A stretch of DNA of 64,000 nt from positions 4,216,001 to 4,280,000 of the forward strand of contig OW818679.1 in assembly GCA_942493145.1 (NCBI GenBank), in the 5' to 3' direction. The position numbers were made by a program, and so were the translations under genes. The notes under the pieces are model-generated. The model searched no databases and was not told where the DNA came from. It worked only from the letters and a program-made list of their open reading frames with translations. This document shows, one piece after another, positions 35,128 through 44,315 of this stretch (positions are counted from its first letter, which is position 1; every line of letters begins with the position of its first letter). The stretch comes from ENR-C20 sp942493145 (lineage in GTDB: Bacteria; Bacillota; Clostridia; Acetivibrionales; DTU013).

Positions 35128-35273
35128 CAGACTTCTCCTTTCATAGTTCTTTCCACAATAATGAAAAGAAGAGATTTTCTATTTAATTGTTATTGTACAT
35201 TAATTATGGTTTTTTGAAAACACTTTTATGATCTTGCTGTTGTTATCTTGTGATAATGTCACCTTGCCTGATT

Positions 35274-36602
35274 TTATATCCCTGCCTGTTGCTTTTGCCT
35301 GTGGACATATTGAAAATACAATACCGAGGCAAATCCAGGCAGAAGGAAGACAGGTATAAGGTATAGCACGGCATGATTGGAGTATTGTATGGATATAAGC
35401 CCTCCAAGGACAGGTGCAACTACCCAGGCAAGATTACCCACAAGCCCCTGTACTCCAAAAAGGAAGCCCCTTCTTTCTGGAGGAGTTATTTCAGAAGTCA
35501 TTGAAACAGCAATAGGTTCAATACCCCCAAGCATAAAGAAGAATGCACCGTATGAAATTGTAAACAGTACCAGGTTGTTTGAAAATACAAGTGGTATGGA
35601 CAATATTAACCCGGCGATGAAAAGGACTCGCAAAACAAGGAATTTGTCATACCTGTCCCCCAGTCTGCTCAGTGTAAGACCCGCAACTGCTGTCATCAAG
35701 CCTGTAACGCCATTTATTATTCCAGTTGCCTTTGTTGCGCTCCCTTCAGCACCAACCTGTTCCTGTATGAAAAGCGGCAGATATGGACTGAATACGGATC
35801 TTACCAGCCTGAGTATAAATATAACAAATAAAAGTGTAATTATTAATGAAGTAAAGAAAGTTTTCATTGAAGCAATTTTGGATTTTTCCTTATTTGATGA
35901 TAAATCAGCCTGAATATCAACTATTATATCAGTCTTTGCTTCAGCCTGAATATCTACCTTGATTTCCGTCGAAGTATCAACTTTTGAATCTTGAGTAAGA
36001 CCGGTTTTGACAGCCTTCAGGTTCTGAGGAATGAGTATGTCTTCCTTAACCAGAATTAAAACCAGCAGGAAGTCAAGGAAAATCAGGACTCCAGCCATCC
36101 CAAAGCTGAACCTGTAGCCTGAGATATCCGCAAGGAATCCTCCGATAACCGGCCCTGCAGAGGCTCCAATAAAGGTAGATGAGGAAAGGAAACCTATTGC
36201 ATAAGAAAGTTTCGAAGACGGCGTACCTGTGGCGACAAGAGCCGTTGCAGCCGTTACTGTCCCCGTAAATACACCCTGCAGGAATCTGAGGACTATCAGT
36301 TGGTTTACATCTGCTACAAAGCCCATGGCACCAATAATAAAAGCTGCAAAAAACATAGCACGAAGCAGCATGAGCTTCTTTCCCCATTTATCCGCAACAA
36401 TGCCCCACAAAGGAGCCATAACAGCCATTGAGATTGCTGGAACCATAGTCAGGATTGCCGAATATATTTTTATCTGATCTTCATCAACAATGCCAAGGTC
36501 CTGTATGTAAAATGGCAAAAACGGCACTCCGAAACTGAAGCTCATTAGCATAATGATTTGTGAAAACCACACTATGTATAAATTAGTTTTCCAATGATCC
36601 AA
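35274..36602 (-). CDS. MFS exporter, drug-efflux type
   Basis: This 442-residue, 12-segment major facilitator protein has the loop 2-3 motif GIVADKWGKKLMLLRAMF and motif C-like GASAGPVIGGFLADI (about 146-160), the mark of drug/H+ antiporters. The long loop between segments 6 and 7 carries a charged quasi-repeat (KVDIQAEAKTDIIVDIQADL). The start is a TTG at 36602, 10 bases after a GGGGG; no ATG near it has a better site. The substrate is unknown. Upstream lie several copies of TAGTAGTC that could be an operator. It is a single gene. Confidence 0.82.
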   Translation of the reverse strand: MDHWKTNLYIVWFSQIIMLMSFSFGVPFLPFYIQDLGIVDEDQIKIYSAILTMVPAISMAVMAPLWGIVADKWGKKLMLLRAMFFAAFIIGAMGFVADVNQLIVLRFLQGVFTGTVTAATALVATGTPSSKLSYAIGFLSSSTFIGASAGPVIGGFLADISGYRFSFGMAGVLIFLDFLLVLILVKEDILIPQNLKAVKTGLTQDSKVDTSTEIKVDIQAEAKTDIIVDIQADLSSNKEKSKIASMKTFFTSLIITLLFVIFILRLVRSVFSPYLPLFIQEQVGAEGSATKATGIINGVTGLMTAVAGLTLSRLGDRYDKFLVLRVLFIAGLILSIPLVFSNNLVLFTISYGAFFFMLGGIEPIAVSMTSEITPPERRGFLFGVQGLVGNLAWVVAPVLGGLISIQYSNHAVLYLIPVFLLPGFASVLYFQYVHRQKQQAGI

Positions 36603-36660
36603 TCCTAAAATCCCCCTAAGCCCTTACGTAGCAACCCTTTTATTTATGCTTTCATACTAA

Positions 36661-36690
36661 TAGACTACTATATATAAATGTAGTAGTCTA
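36661..36690. promoter_or_regulatory. Inverted repeat upstream of the MFS gene, probable operator
   Basis: TAGACTACTA (36661-36670) and TAGTAGTCTA (36681-36690) are perfect 10-base inverted arms with a 10-base spacer, about 60 bases upstream of the MFS start. The symmetry and place suit a dimeric repressor such as a TetR or MarR protein. No such regulator gene is adjacent. Confidence 0.55.
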
Positions 36691-36822
36691 CTAATAGTCG
36701 ATAAACAGAATGCGATAATATTAATTATCAATTAGCTTTTAGTATCAATATTGCAAATTACCCTGTTGTTTTTAAGAGCAAACTATGAAGATCATCGCTC
36801 CTGATTTTCATTTTTTTCTAAA

Positions 36823-36841
36823 TAGTAGTCAAATAGTAGTC
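36823..36841. repeat. Direct repeats of the same TAGTAGTC motif
   Basis: TAGTAGTC occurs at 36823-36830 and again at 36834-36841, one helical turn (11 bases) apart. It shares its sequence with the inverted repeat nearer the MFS gene. This may be a second binding site for the same regulator. The rest of 36603-36860 shows no gene. Confidence 0.5.
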
Positions 36842-36861
36842 AATTTCAAATTTTTTCATAT

Positions 36862-36899
36862 AAAAATAGCACCCTTCAATTCCTTGAAAGGTGCTATTT
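36862..36899 (-). terminator. Terminator after tRNA-Ser(GCT)
   Basis: On the minus strand, immediately after the CCA, AAAATAGCACC pairs with GGTGCTATTTTT across a loop that can itself pair. It is an intrinsic terminator for the tRNA transcript. Confidence 0.8.
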
Positions 36900-36991
36900 T
36901 GGCGGAGAAGCAGGGATTCGAACCCTGGCTCCAGTTGCCCGGACTAACGGTTTAGCAAACCGTCCCCTTCGACCTGCTTGGGTACTTCTCC
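36900..36991 (-). tRNA. tRNA-Ser(GCT)
   Basis: The minus strand folds into a long-variable-arm class II tRNA. The acceptor GGAGAAG pairs with CTTCTCC, the anticodon loop is TTTGCTAAA (anticodon GCT, reading AGC/AGU), and the T-loop is GGTTCGAATCC. The 3' CCA is encoded (36900-36902). Length is 92 with CCA. Confidence 0.95.
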
Positions 36992-37038
36992 AGGTTAAGT
37001 ATTTAAAGTCCGGGTTTCCCCGAATCTAAATATTCTAT

Positions 37039-37129
37039 TGGCGGAGAGAGTGAGATTCGAACTCACGGTAGCCTCACGACTACGCCGGTTTTCAAGACCG
37101 GTGCCTTAAACCAACTCGACCATCTCTCC
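37039..37129 (-). tRNA. tRNA-Ser(TGA)
   Basis: A second class II serine tRNA lies 47 bases upstream of the GCT one and is probably co-transcribed with it. The acceptor GGAGAGA pairs with TCTCTCC, the anticodon loop is CTTGAAA (anticodon TGA), the variable arm is long, and CCA is encoded. The gap to the neighbouring gene (37130-37293) holds no further feature. Confidence 0.95.
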
Positions 37130-37293
37130 AGGAAACAAAGCTTTCGTGCCCGTGTTTTTGGTCACAAGCAATACTATAACACGCGGCAAACAGCTTTGTC
37201 AAGTCACTATTAAATGCCCTCAAATACATATATTTCCTGCCTCTTGCAAGTATCAGGGATTATTGCTGGTGTATTGATGTCGAACTTATATTA

Positions 37294-38028
37294 TCAGCTG
37301 TTATCTTTTATGAACACTTTGGCTTTATTCCAGTACGGAGTATCTGAATACTCAACAAGAAGTGAGTTCATATATGCCAGCGCCTTATCCTTATTACCAA
37401 GCCTGTATTCTGTATATGCAAGATAGTAAAGGCATCTTGCAGAATAAACGCCGGTTGTTGCATAAAATCTTGAAAGACTTAATGCACTTGCGGCCTCCTC
37501 GTACTTTCCTCCAATATAAGCTGTGTACCCTTTATCGAAAAATTCTTTTCCGGCCTTTACATACACCAGGGCAGAGAAGGTATCATACAGTGCGGCTCCC
37601 TCTGTTGCCAGCAGACTCTTGTCCATACTCTTTAAAATATTCGCACTTATGGCAATATTACCTGTAAGGTATTCAGATTGGGCCCTGCTAAGCTTTTCAT
37701 ATTCTTCCTGTTTCTTTGTATACGCAGTTTCCCTTTCAGCCGCTTGTTCTCTGACAGCATCAAGATTTGCAGCGATTGCTGCTTTTTCTTTTGAAATCTT
37801 TTCATTTTCCGAAGTCAGTAAATCCAAGGTCTCCAGTGCTTTTGTGTAGCTGAGTTGGTATTTATTCTTTTCGATTTCCTGTGTATTAATCTGGCTCTTA
37901 AAATCAACTATGTTCCTATTTAACTTGATCTGGCTGTATGCTGTAAATAGTAGTACAATAAAGGCACTTGTAAATAGTATTATGGCATATATCCATACCT
38001 TGTTCTTCACATTTTTGCTGTCTTTCAA
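37294..38028 (-). CDS. Membrane-anchored coiled-coil protein with TPR-like end
   Basis: I do not recognise the family. This 244-residue protein has one N-terminal membrane segment (about residues 11-32, VWIYAIILFTSAFIVLLFTAYS). A coiled coil follows (about 36-120, LETLDLLTSENEKISKEKAAIAANLDAVREQAAERE). The C-terminal part looks like two or three tetratricopeptide helices (YEEAASALSLSRFYATTGVYSARCLYYLAYTEYRLGNKDKALAYMNSLLVEY). This plan suits an extracellular scaffold. It lies 54 bases downstream of the DUF4446 gene on the same strand and may be co-transcribed with it, next to the parAB region. Confidence 0.65.
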   Translation of the reverse strand: MKDSKNVKNKVWIYAIILFTSAFIVLLFTAYSQIKLNRNIVDFKSQINTQEIEKNKYQLSYTKALETLDLLTSENEKISKEKAAIAANLDAVREQAAERETAYTKKQEEYEKLSRAQSEYLTGNIAISANILKSMDKSLLATEGAALYDTFSALVYVKAGKEFFDKGYTAYIGGKYEEAASALSLSRFYATTGVYSARCLYYLAYTEYRLGNKDKALAYMNSLLVEYSDTPYWNKAKVFIKDNS

Positions 38029-38082
38029 TCAGATCACCTCTCTGCCGGGGTCAGTCTTAACAGGTCCGGCTCCTTTGATTCT

Positions 38083-38622
38083 TTATCCTTGCTCCGACTG
38101 GTCGGAGTATTTATTGGCCGTGCTCTTCTTTTTTGCAATATCTATTGCCTGTATCTCTTCCGCAGACAAGGCGTGTTTTGACTTACTGTTGGATACTGGC
38201 TTTGCATAGGTTGATGAGCTTTCCCTTGAATACAGGCTGCTGAATACAAGACCATCATCATTATTGTCCAGCAGCGCTACAGAAAAACTCATATCGCTTC
38301 CAACATTGTCAAATGCATTATATCTTACTACTCCCACCTTCTGGACACAATGAAACATGTTCCTTTCCAGATTGTTGAGTTGATATTCGAGTTCTTTATT
38401 CTTAGCAGATATGTTGTTCACCTTATCGAGGCAATCCTCAATCACACCCTCCATGTCCACATCACTCAAGCCATTCAACAACCGATTGTATTTTGATTTT
38501 AACTTTCTTATTTTTGTTCTGTTTGATAAATTCATAATGAATAGGATAATAATGAGAAACAGAATAAATGCTGCTCCTAATAAAATCAATTGTTCAAAAG
38601 TCAATCCGAGTAGTTCTATCAT
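38083..38622 (-). CDS. DUF4446 membrane protein next to parAB
   Basis: This 179-residue protein has an N-terminal membrane segment (about 9-31, EQLILLGAAFILFLIIILFIMNL) and a coiled coil (about 36-90). A compact domain follows with the family stretch VGVVRYNAFDNVGSDMSFSVALLDNNDDGLVFSSLYSRESSSTYAKPV. Members of this family are commonly found beside parB in clostridia. The function is unknown; the context suggests chromosome segregation or envelope. A parS site lies between it and parB. Confidence 0.82.
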   Translation of the reverse strand: MIELLGLTFEQLILLGAAFILFLIIILFIMNLSNRTKIRKLKSKYNRLLNGLSDVDMEGVIEDCLDKVNNISAKNKELEYQLNNLERNMFHCVQKVGVVRYNAFDNVGSDMSFSVALLDNNDDGLVFSSLYSRESSSTYAKPVSNSKSKHALSAEEIQAIDIAKKKSTANKYSDQSEQG

Positions 38623-38674
38623 TTTTTTAACTCCTTTGTCGTAGCCACCAATATCTTTTTAACAAATTTAATAA

Positions 38675-38690
38675 TGTTTCACGTGAAACA
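38675..38690. promoter_or_regulatory. parS site 1
   Basis: TGTTTCACGTGAAACA is a perfect palindrome and matches the bacterial parS consensus exactly. It lies in the gap between the DUF4446 gene and parB, where ParB would load. Confidence 0.95.
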
Positions 38691-38785
38691 GTGCTTATGC
38701 CTCATATAATCCAATTTGGCCCTTATTAGGGGTTTTATATTACCGCGTTAAGAAAAACCCGTTTAAATCGATTTTGAAGCGTTAC

Positions 38786-39628
38786 TTATTTTGTCATTCT
38801 TTCCACAATTTCTATAATTCTGTCAAGTTCTTCGGGAGAGTAGTATTCTATCATTATTTTACCTTTCTTCTTATTGGTGATGATACTTACTTTCGTCCCG
38901 AATACTTCCCGCATTCTCTCTTCGATTTCCGGGTATGATTCCGCCGGTCTTTCTGATTTTTTTGCAGTCTTTTTTGCAAGAAGTCTTTTTACAAGATTTT
39001 CTGTGTCCCTGACATTCAACTGCTTCTTAATGATTTCATCAGCAAGCTTCAGTTGTATATCTGTTTCTTCAAGAGAAAGCAGGGCACGGGCATGTCCACT
39101 TGATAATTCTCCATTAATTACACATTTTTTAATTTTGTCCTGTAATGAAAGAAGCCTTATGGAATTTGCCACTGCTGGTCTGCTCTTTCCCACCGATCTT
39201 GAAACTTCCTCCTGTGTCATTTCAAACTCGCTGATAAGTTTCTCATACGCCTCTGCTTCTTCTATGGGGTTAAGATCCTCCCTTTGAAGATTCTCTATCA
39301 GAGCAACCTCCATTACCTGCCTGCTACTGAGTTCCTTCATAATAACGGGAACCTTGGTAAGCCCGGCAAGTCTGGCTGCTCTCCAACGTCTTTCTCCAGC
39401 GACTATCTTATATGTGTCATCTTCTCTTTTAACTATAAGAGGTTGGACAATACCATGAATTTTAATTGACTCGGATAGTTGGAGCAGCTTATCATCATTG
39501 AAGTATTTACGTGGTTGCCCGGAATTGGGTTCAATCCTGTTTATCTCAAGTTCTGTAACGCTTCCCCTATCTGCTTCTGAGTCTTCAATAAGCGCTCCCA
39601 GACCTTTACCAAGACCTTTTTTAACCAT
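38786..39628 (-). CDS. parB: Chromosome partitioning protein ParB/Spo0J
   Basis: ParB is a CTPase clamp that loads at parS and slides along DNA, working with ParA and recruiting SMC. The 280-residue protein has the N-terminal CTP-binding domain with NSGQPRKYF (about 34-42) and VAGERRWRAARLAGL (about 75-89), the ENLQREDLNPIEEAEAY motif, a helix-turn-helix region (MTQEEVSRSVGKSRPAVANSIRLLSL, about 132-157) and a C-terminal dimerisation helix. It begins in a TAATG overlap with the parA stop. A parS site lies on each side of the parAB pair. Confidence 0.95.
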   Translation of the reverse strand: MVKKGLGKGLGALIEDSEADRGSVTELEINRIEPNSGQPRKYFNDDKLLQLSESIKIHGIVQPLIVKREDDTYKIVAGERRWRAARLAGLTKVPVIMKELSSRQVMEVALIENLQREDLNPIEEAEAYEKLISEFEMTQEEVSRSVGKSRPAVANSIRLLSLQDKIKKCVINGELSSGHARALLSLEETDIQLKLADEIIKKQLNVRDTENLVKRLLAKKTAKKSERPAESYPEIEERMREVFGTKVSIITNKKKGKIMIEYYSPEELDRIIEIVERMTK

Positions 39629-40404
39629 TATCTGTTTACCCCCTCGGAATAGTCAATCACTTCCTGTGCCAGATCAAGATAGCACTCTGCGCCCTTTGAT
39701 TTCGGATCGTAAATAATAATAGGAAGGCCAAAGCTAGGCGCCTCACTTAATCGAACATTCCTTGGAATCACAGTCCTATATACCTTGTTCTTGAAATACT
39801 TCTTCACATCTTCTACAACCTGTATCGAAAGGTTGGTTCTTGCATCAAACATTGTAAGGACAACACCCTCAACATCCAAAGCAGTATTCAGATGCCTTTG
39901 CACAAGCTTAACGGTGTTCATAAGCTGGCTCAATCCTTCAAGGGCATAATATTCGCACTGGATTGGAACAAGGATTGTATCTGCCGCTGTAAGTGCATTT
40001 AATGTAAGCAACCCCAGGGATGGAGGGCAATCGATCAGTATGTAGTCAAACCTGTCCCTTATTGCCGTAAGAGCCACTTTCATCCGCGTTTCCCTTGAAA
40101 TAACTGAAACAAGCTCAACCTCAGCACCAACAAGTTGAATGTTTGATGGGCATATCTTAAGATTATCAATCATGGTATCAACCAGACAACACCCAATATC
40201 ATCATCATTTATCAAAACTTCATAAATTGATTTCGTGATGGTTTTTTTATCTATTCCCAAACCACTTGTCGTATTTCCCTGGGGATCGGTATCAATGATG
40301 AGAACCTTCTTACCTTTGTAAGCCAGACATGAACTCAGATTGACTGCTGTTGTGGTCTTTCCTACGCCGCCCTTCTGGTTGGCGATTGCGATAACTTTTG
40401 CCAA
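39628..40404 (-). CDS. parA: Chromosome partitioning ATPase ParA/Soj
   Basis: This 258-residue deviant-Walker ATPase controls origin segregation and, in Bacillus, DnaA activity. It has KGGVGKTTTAVNLS (residues 10-23, with the signature lysine), the switch IDTDPQGNTTSGLG (about 38-51) and IDCPPSLGLLTLNAL (about 122-136). Its C-terminal end overlaps the parB start. It lies just downstream of gyrB on the left arm of the origin, whereas the usual Firmicutes place is next to noc on the other arm. Confidence 0.95.
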   Translation of the reverse strand: MAKVIAIANQKGGVGKTTTAVNLSSCLAYKGKKVLIIDTDPQGNTTSGLGIDKKTITKSIYEVLINDDDIGCCLVDTMIDNLKICPSNIQLVGAEVELVSVISRETRMKVALTAIRDRFDYILIDCPPSLGLLTLNALTAADTILVPIQCEYYALEGLSQLMNTVKLVQRHLNTALDVEGVVLTMFDARTNLSIQVVEDVKKYFKNKVYRTVIPRNVRLSEAPSFGLPIIIYDPKSKGAECYLDLAQEVIDYSEGVNR

Positions 40405-40643
40405 ACAATCCTCTCCTCGACAATTTCTATTATGACCCTATATCTGTCTAAATGGATAACAGATAGATTATATCACAAAGTTTTGCATGAAAACACAGTT
40501 TTTACCCATAAAATACAATTACCTTTAAAGTAACCATAAATACATCTCAAAAGTACATAAATTTATTAATAATTTGATTGAAATCAAAAGCATTATTTGA
40601 ACAAATACTGTCAGAATCCGCTGTATCCAGCATCCACAGCCAT

Positions 40644-40659
40644 TGTTTCACGTGAAACA
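40644..40659. promoter_or_regulatory. parS site 2
   Basis: A second perfect TGTTTCACGTGAAACA lies between parA and gyrB, 1954 bases from the first. The gap 40405-40643 is otherwise an A+T-rich region upstream of parA with no gene. Confidence 0.95.
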
Positions 40660-40671
40660 TTTCGATACAAA

Positions 40672-40720
40672 GACGGGCAGCATTTCATCGTTTTAATTAA
40701 ACTATGAAATACTGCCCGTC
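40672..40720. terminator. Hairpin after gyrB
   Basis: A 17-position stem with a single internal C-A mismatch (GACGGGCAGCATTTCAT at 40672-40688 with 40704-40720) lies about 40 bases past the gyrB stop, next to parS site 2. The U-tract is weak on both sides. It probably ends the gyrB transcript. Confidence 0.6.
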
Positions 40721-40759
40721 TGCGCTGTGCCCTTGTTTTATATATGACACTCTACCATC

Positions 40760-42688
40760 TTATATATCGAGGTTTGTTACATACTTTGCGTTTTCCTGTA
40801 TAAATGCCTTTCTGGGCTCTACCTTATCACCCATCAATATTGTAAAAATTTCATCGGCTGCTACGGCATCCTCCACCTCTACTCTACGCATTATCCTGCT
40901 TTCCGGGTTCATTGTTGTCTCCCAGAGCTGTTCAGCACTCATTTCTCCAAGACCTTTATATCTCTGTATATTATAGTCTTCCTTTTTCCATCCTCTTTCC
41001 TTTTGCCCCTGTTCTGCTTCCTTTTCCGTGTATGCATAAAATTCTTCTTTTCCCTTATATATCTTGAACAATGGTGGTTGTGCAATATATACATGTCCTT
41101 CTACTACAAGGGGTTTCATATATCTGAAGAAGAAGGTCAGAAGCAGCGTCCGTATATGCGATCCATCAACATCGGCATCTGCCATTATTATAATCCTGTC
41201 GTATCTCAGCTTAGTCACATCAAAGTCATCACCTATGCCTGCACCTAACGCTGTAATAACAGGCAGAAGCTTTTCGTTCTCATAGACCTTGTCAAGACGT
41301 GTTTTTTCTACGTTCAGCATCTTTCCCCACAATGGTAATATGGCCTGATACTTTCTGTCACGGCCCTGTTTTGCTGAACCGCCTGCCGAGTCTCCCTCAA
41401 CTATATATATTTCTGTTAAGGCAGGATCCCTTTCGGAACAATCAGCAAGTTTTCCAGGTAGTGTTGTATTCTCCATGACACTTTTTCTTCTTGTCAGTTC
41501 TCTCGCTTTACGGGCAGCTTCCCTTGCTCTTGATGCTACAAGGCATTTATCCATCAAAATTCTAGAAACTGACGGATTCTCTTCCATAAAATCAGTCATC
41601 TTTTCTGACACAACATTCTCAACCAAGCTTCTTATTTCACTATTTCCAAGTTTGGTTTTTGTCTGTCCCTCGAATTGCGGATCAAGTAGCTTTACACTTA
41701 TAACTGCTGTCAATCCTTCACGGACATCCTCACCCATAAGGTTTTTGTCATTTTCCTTTAAAAAATTATACTTTCTTGCATAATCGTTCAACACTTTGGT
41801 TATTGCCGATTTGAAGCCGGTCATGTGTGTTCCGCCTTCTGTTGTTGCTATGTTGTTTGCATAGCTGTATATATTTTCAACATACCTGTCATTATATTGC
41901 ATCGCAATTTCTACATATGAAGAATCTTTATTCCCATCAATATAGATTGGTATGTTGTGGAGGGTTTCCTTATCCTTGTTGATATACTCTACAAATGAGA
42001 CTATACCGCCCTCATAGTGCAGATTCTTTATTATTTTCTCCTCAGGTCTTTCATCGATCAGCCTGATTGTAATACCCTTGTTAAGGAATGCCATTTCCCT
42101 GTATCTGGCTGTCATTGACTCAAAATCAAAGACAAGCTCTTCAAATATTTCCGAATCGGGTTTGAAGGTCGTCTTTGTACCGGTTACTTCAGTTTCACCT
42201 ATGACTTGAAGTTCTGATGCTGTTTTTCCTCTTTCAAACCTTTGCTTATATATCTTCCCGTCTCTCGCTACTTCTACTTCCATGTACTCTGACAGTGCAT
42301 TGACTACAGATGCCCCAACACCGTGCAGACCTCCGGACACCGTATATGCTCCACCACCGAACTTTCCGCCGGCATGCAATACGGTGTGAACCACTTCAAT
42401 TGTGGGTATTCCCATTTTAGGATGTATTCCAACAGGTATACCACTTCCGTTGTCAGTGACAGTTACGGTATTATCGCTATGTACAACAACCTCGATATCA
42501 TCACACCTTCCGGCGAGCGCTTCATCCACACTGTTTGCAACGATTTCATATACTAAGTGATGTAACCCTCTCAGTGAAGTTGTACCTATATACATGCCTG
42601 GCCTTTTTCTTACTGCTTCAAGGCCTTCAAGTACTTGAATCTGTTCATCGCTATACGAACTGTGGTTTTCTCTATCTATATCCGACAT
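40760..42688 (-). CDS. gyrB: DNA gyrase subunit B
   Basis: GyrB is the ATPase subunit that drives negative supercoiling. The 642-residue protein has the GHKL ATP site (EIVANSVDEALAGRC; VTDNGSGIPVG; GGLHGVGASVVNALS), the transducer domain, the TOPRIM motif EGDSAGGSAKQGRDRKYQAIL (about 427-447) followed by DADVDGSHIRTLLLTFF (DxD metal site), and the C-terminal GyrA-binding part ending EENAKYVTNLDI-like (IQENAKYVTNLDI). GGAGG precedes the ATG. It follows remB at the end of the dnaA-side operon. gyrA is not downstream here; it lies across the origin. Confidence 0.96.
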   Translation of the reverse strand: MSDIDRENHSSYSDEQIQVLEGLEAVRKRPGMYIGTTSLRGLHHLVYEIVANSVDEALAGRCDDIEVVVHSDNTVTVTDNGSGIPVGIHPKMGIPTIEVVHTVLHAGGKFGGGAYTVSGGLHGVGASVVNALSEYMEVEVARDGKIYKQRFERGKTASELQVIGETEVTGTKTTFKPDSEIFEELVFDFESMTARYREMAFLNKGITIRLIDERPEEKIIKNLHYEGGIVSFVEYINKDKETLHNIPIYIDGNKDSSYVEIAMQYNDRYVENIYSYANNIATTEGGTHMTGFKSAITKVLNDYARKYNFLKENDKNLMGEDVREGLTAVISVKLLDPQFEGQTKTKLGNSEIRSLVENVVSEKMTDFMEENPSVSRILMDKCLVASRAREAARKARELTRRKSVMENTTLPGKLADCSERDPALTEIYIVEGDSAGGSAKQGRDRKYQAILPLWGKMLNVEKTRLDKVYENEKLLPVITALGAGIGDDFDVTKLRYDRIIIMADADVDGSHIRTLLLTFFFRYMKPLVVEGHVYIAQPPLFKIYKGKEEFYAYTEKEAEQGQKERGWKKEDYNIQRYKGLGEMSAEQLWETTMNPESRIMRRVEVEDAVAADEIFTILMGDKVEPRKAFIQENAKYVTNLDI

Positions 42689-42767
42689 AATTTCCTCCAG
42701 AGTTTATTTGTGCTTCTTTATCATAGAGCTAATAACATTTTTATATTATATAATTTCTTCCTGTTAT

Positions 42768-43037
42768 TTAAATATTGGAAATTCCATCTATGTACCCGGC
42801 TCTTTTTTGTAACGTTACTGAGGATATTGGTGACAGATATATCCTGCTCTTCTTCTCTGTCTCTGTTATAATGAAGGTTTTTGGAAGATCGTTTGATATT
42901 GCGTCAATAAATCCTTCTTCTTCAGCTATCTTCAGAAATTCCTTTGTGTCTTTTGATAATGTTGTAGATTCTATATCCAGGATTGCTATTACATTTCTCA
43001 TTGGTATTACTACGTCTCCGCCAATATGCAGGAACAT
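42768..43037 (-). CDS. remB: Extracellular matrix regulator RemB-like (DUF370)
   Basis: This 89-residue DUF370 protein is the YaaB/RemB of the recF-gyrB interval. It opens MFLHIGGDVVIPMRNVIAILDIES, and the FLHIGGDVVI start is typical. In Bacillus subtilis RemA and RemB activate matrix and osmoprotection genes. The start at 43037 follows GGAGGG by 4 bases. A longer frame upstream has no such site. It lies between recF and gyrB in the conserved order. Confidence 0.87.
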   Translation of the reverse strand: MFLHIGGDVVIPMRNVIAILDIESTTLSKDTKEFLKIAEEEGFIDAISNDLPKTFIITETEKKSRIYLSPISSVTLQKRAGYIDGISNI

Positions 43038-43141
43038 ATTACCCTCCATCCAACCGCTTTTTTCCAGGCGATTTACCATATATATTTTAACCTAATTATC
43101 ATTTTACTGCAACATGACGTTGCCTTCTATTATTTTGCCTG

Positions 43142-44275
43142 TTATATTGCTGTCATCACTTTTACTTTTCCTTCAACAATATTAAAAAATCTTGCTGTTT
43201 TTTCTATTGATGCGAAATTTCCTTTGTCTGTACAGGTTATAAAAGTCTGAATTTCTCCTATATTATCAAATAGATATTTTCTTCTGTTTCCATCTAACTC
43301 GGACATTACATCATCCAGCAGTAATACAGGATATTCTCCCCTTTCTTCCCTCATTATATCAATTTCCGCCAGTTTTATGGATAAAACACTTGTCCGCTGC
43401 TGTCCCTGTGAGCCATATTGTTTTGTGCTCATTCCGTTAAGTACTATATCGTAATCATCCCTTTGTGGACCAACAAGTGTGACACATTTAATAATTTCCT
43501 TTTTTGACTGTCTTTCTAATTCCTTTAAAAATTTCTCTTCTATTATATTATTTTCAATATTTATTTCGTTTCCTACTGGAAATGAAGGATCGTACGCAAT
43601 TTTTAGATCTTCGGCATTGTTCGTCAGCTTAAGATGCCTGTCGTGTGCCTTTATTCCGAGTTTTTCTATGAAATGCATCCTGGCTTTCATTATCCTTGAT
43701 CCAGTCTTAACAAGATGCTGGTTCCATATCTCTAATGTATCCTCCATCCCTTTTCCTGCATTAATTTCTTTCAATAATACGTTTCTTTGAAATAGTATCC
43801 GGGCATACTGTTGCAGATCATAAAAATATGTCGGTTTCAATTGGCTGATTGTCATATCCAGAAACCTTCTTCTCTCTGATGGACCTTCCTTGATTATGTT
43901 CAAATCTTCAGGAGAAAAAATTACTGCATTTAGATGTCCCATCAAATCGCCTAATCTTTTTACCGGTATTTCATTTATAGTGATTTTTTTCTTTTCATTT
44001 TTTTCATACTTTATTCCTATTATATAATTATTTTCTTCAGCATCCATCTGCAATTCAATGCCAAAGCCGCTACATATTGTATCTGTTGCCTTTATAAGCT
44101 CCATATCCCTGGATGTTCTGTGGGATCTTCCTGCAGCGCACATATATAGCGCTTCAATTATATTTGTTTTACCCTGTGCATTGTTACCGTATATAATATT
44201 GTAGCCAGAACCAAATTTCATGTCCAGCAGTTCATAATTTCTGAAATTTGTTAGTTTCAGGCTATTTATATGCAA
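43142..44275 (-). CDS. recF: DNA replication and repair protein RecF
   Basis: RecF helps load RecA at gapped DNA. The 377-residue protein has Walker A GNNAQGKTNIIEALY (about 30-44), the signature region YGSQGQQRTSVLSIKLAE (about 292-309) and Walker B PVLLLDDVMSELD (about 319-331), all in their normal places. Its start is TTG at 44275, 9 bases after a perfect GGAGG; no ATG is available near it. It is part of dnaA-dnaN-yaaA-recF-remB-gyrB, all leftward and away from oriC. Confidence 0.95.
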   Translation of the reverse strand: MHINSLKLTNFRNYELLDMKFGSGYNIIYGNNAQGKTNIIEALYMCAAGRSHRTSRDMELIKATDTICSGFGIELQMDAEENNYIIGIKYEKNEKKKITINEIPVKRLGDLMGHLNAVIFSPEDLNIIKEGPSERRRFLDMTISQLKPTYFYDLQQYARILFQRNVLLKEINAGKGMEDTLEIWNQHLVKTGSRIMKARMHFIEKLGIKAHDRHLKLTNNAEDLKIAYDPSFPVGNEINIENNIIEEKFLKELERQSKKEIIKCVTLVGPQRDDYDIVLNGMSTKQYGSQGQQRTSVLSIKLAEIDIMREERGEYPVLLLDDVMSELDGNRRKYLFDNIGEIQTFITCTDKGNFASIEKTARFFNIVEGKVKVMTAI

Positions 44276-44315
44276 ATGGTAATTCCTCCGTTCTTCTTCG
44301 TTTTCTTCTTTTTTC

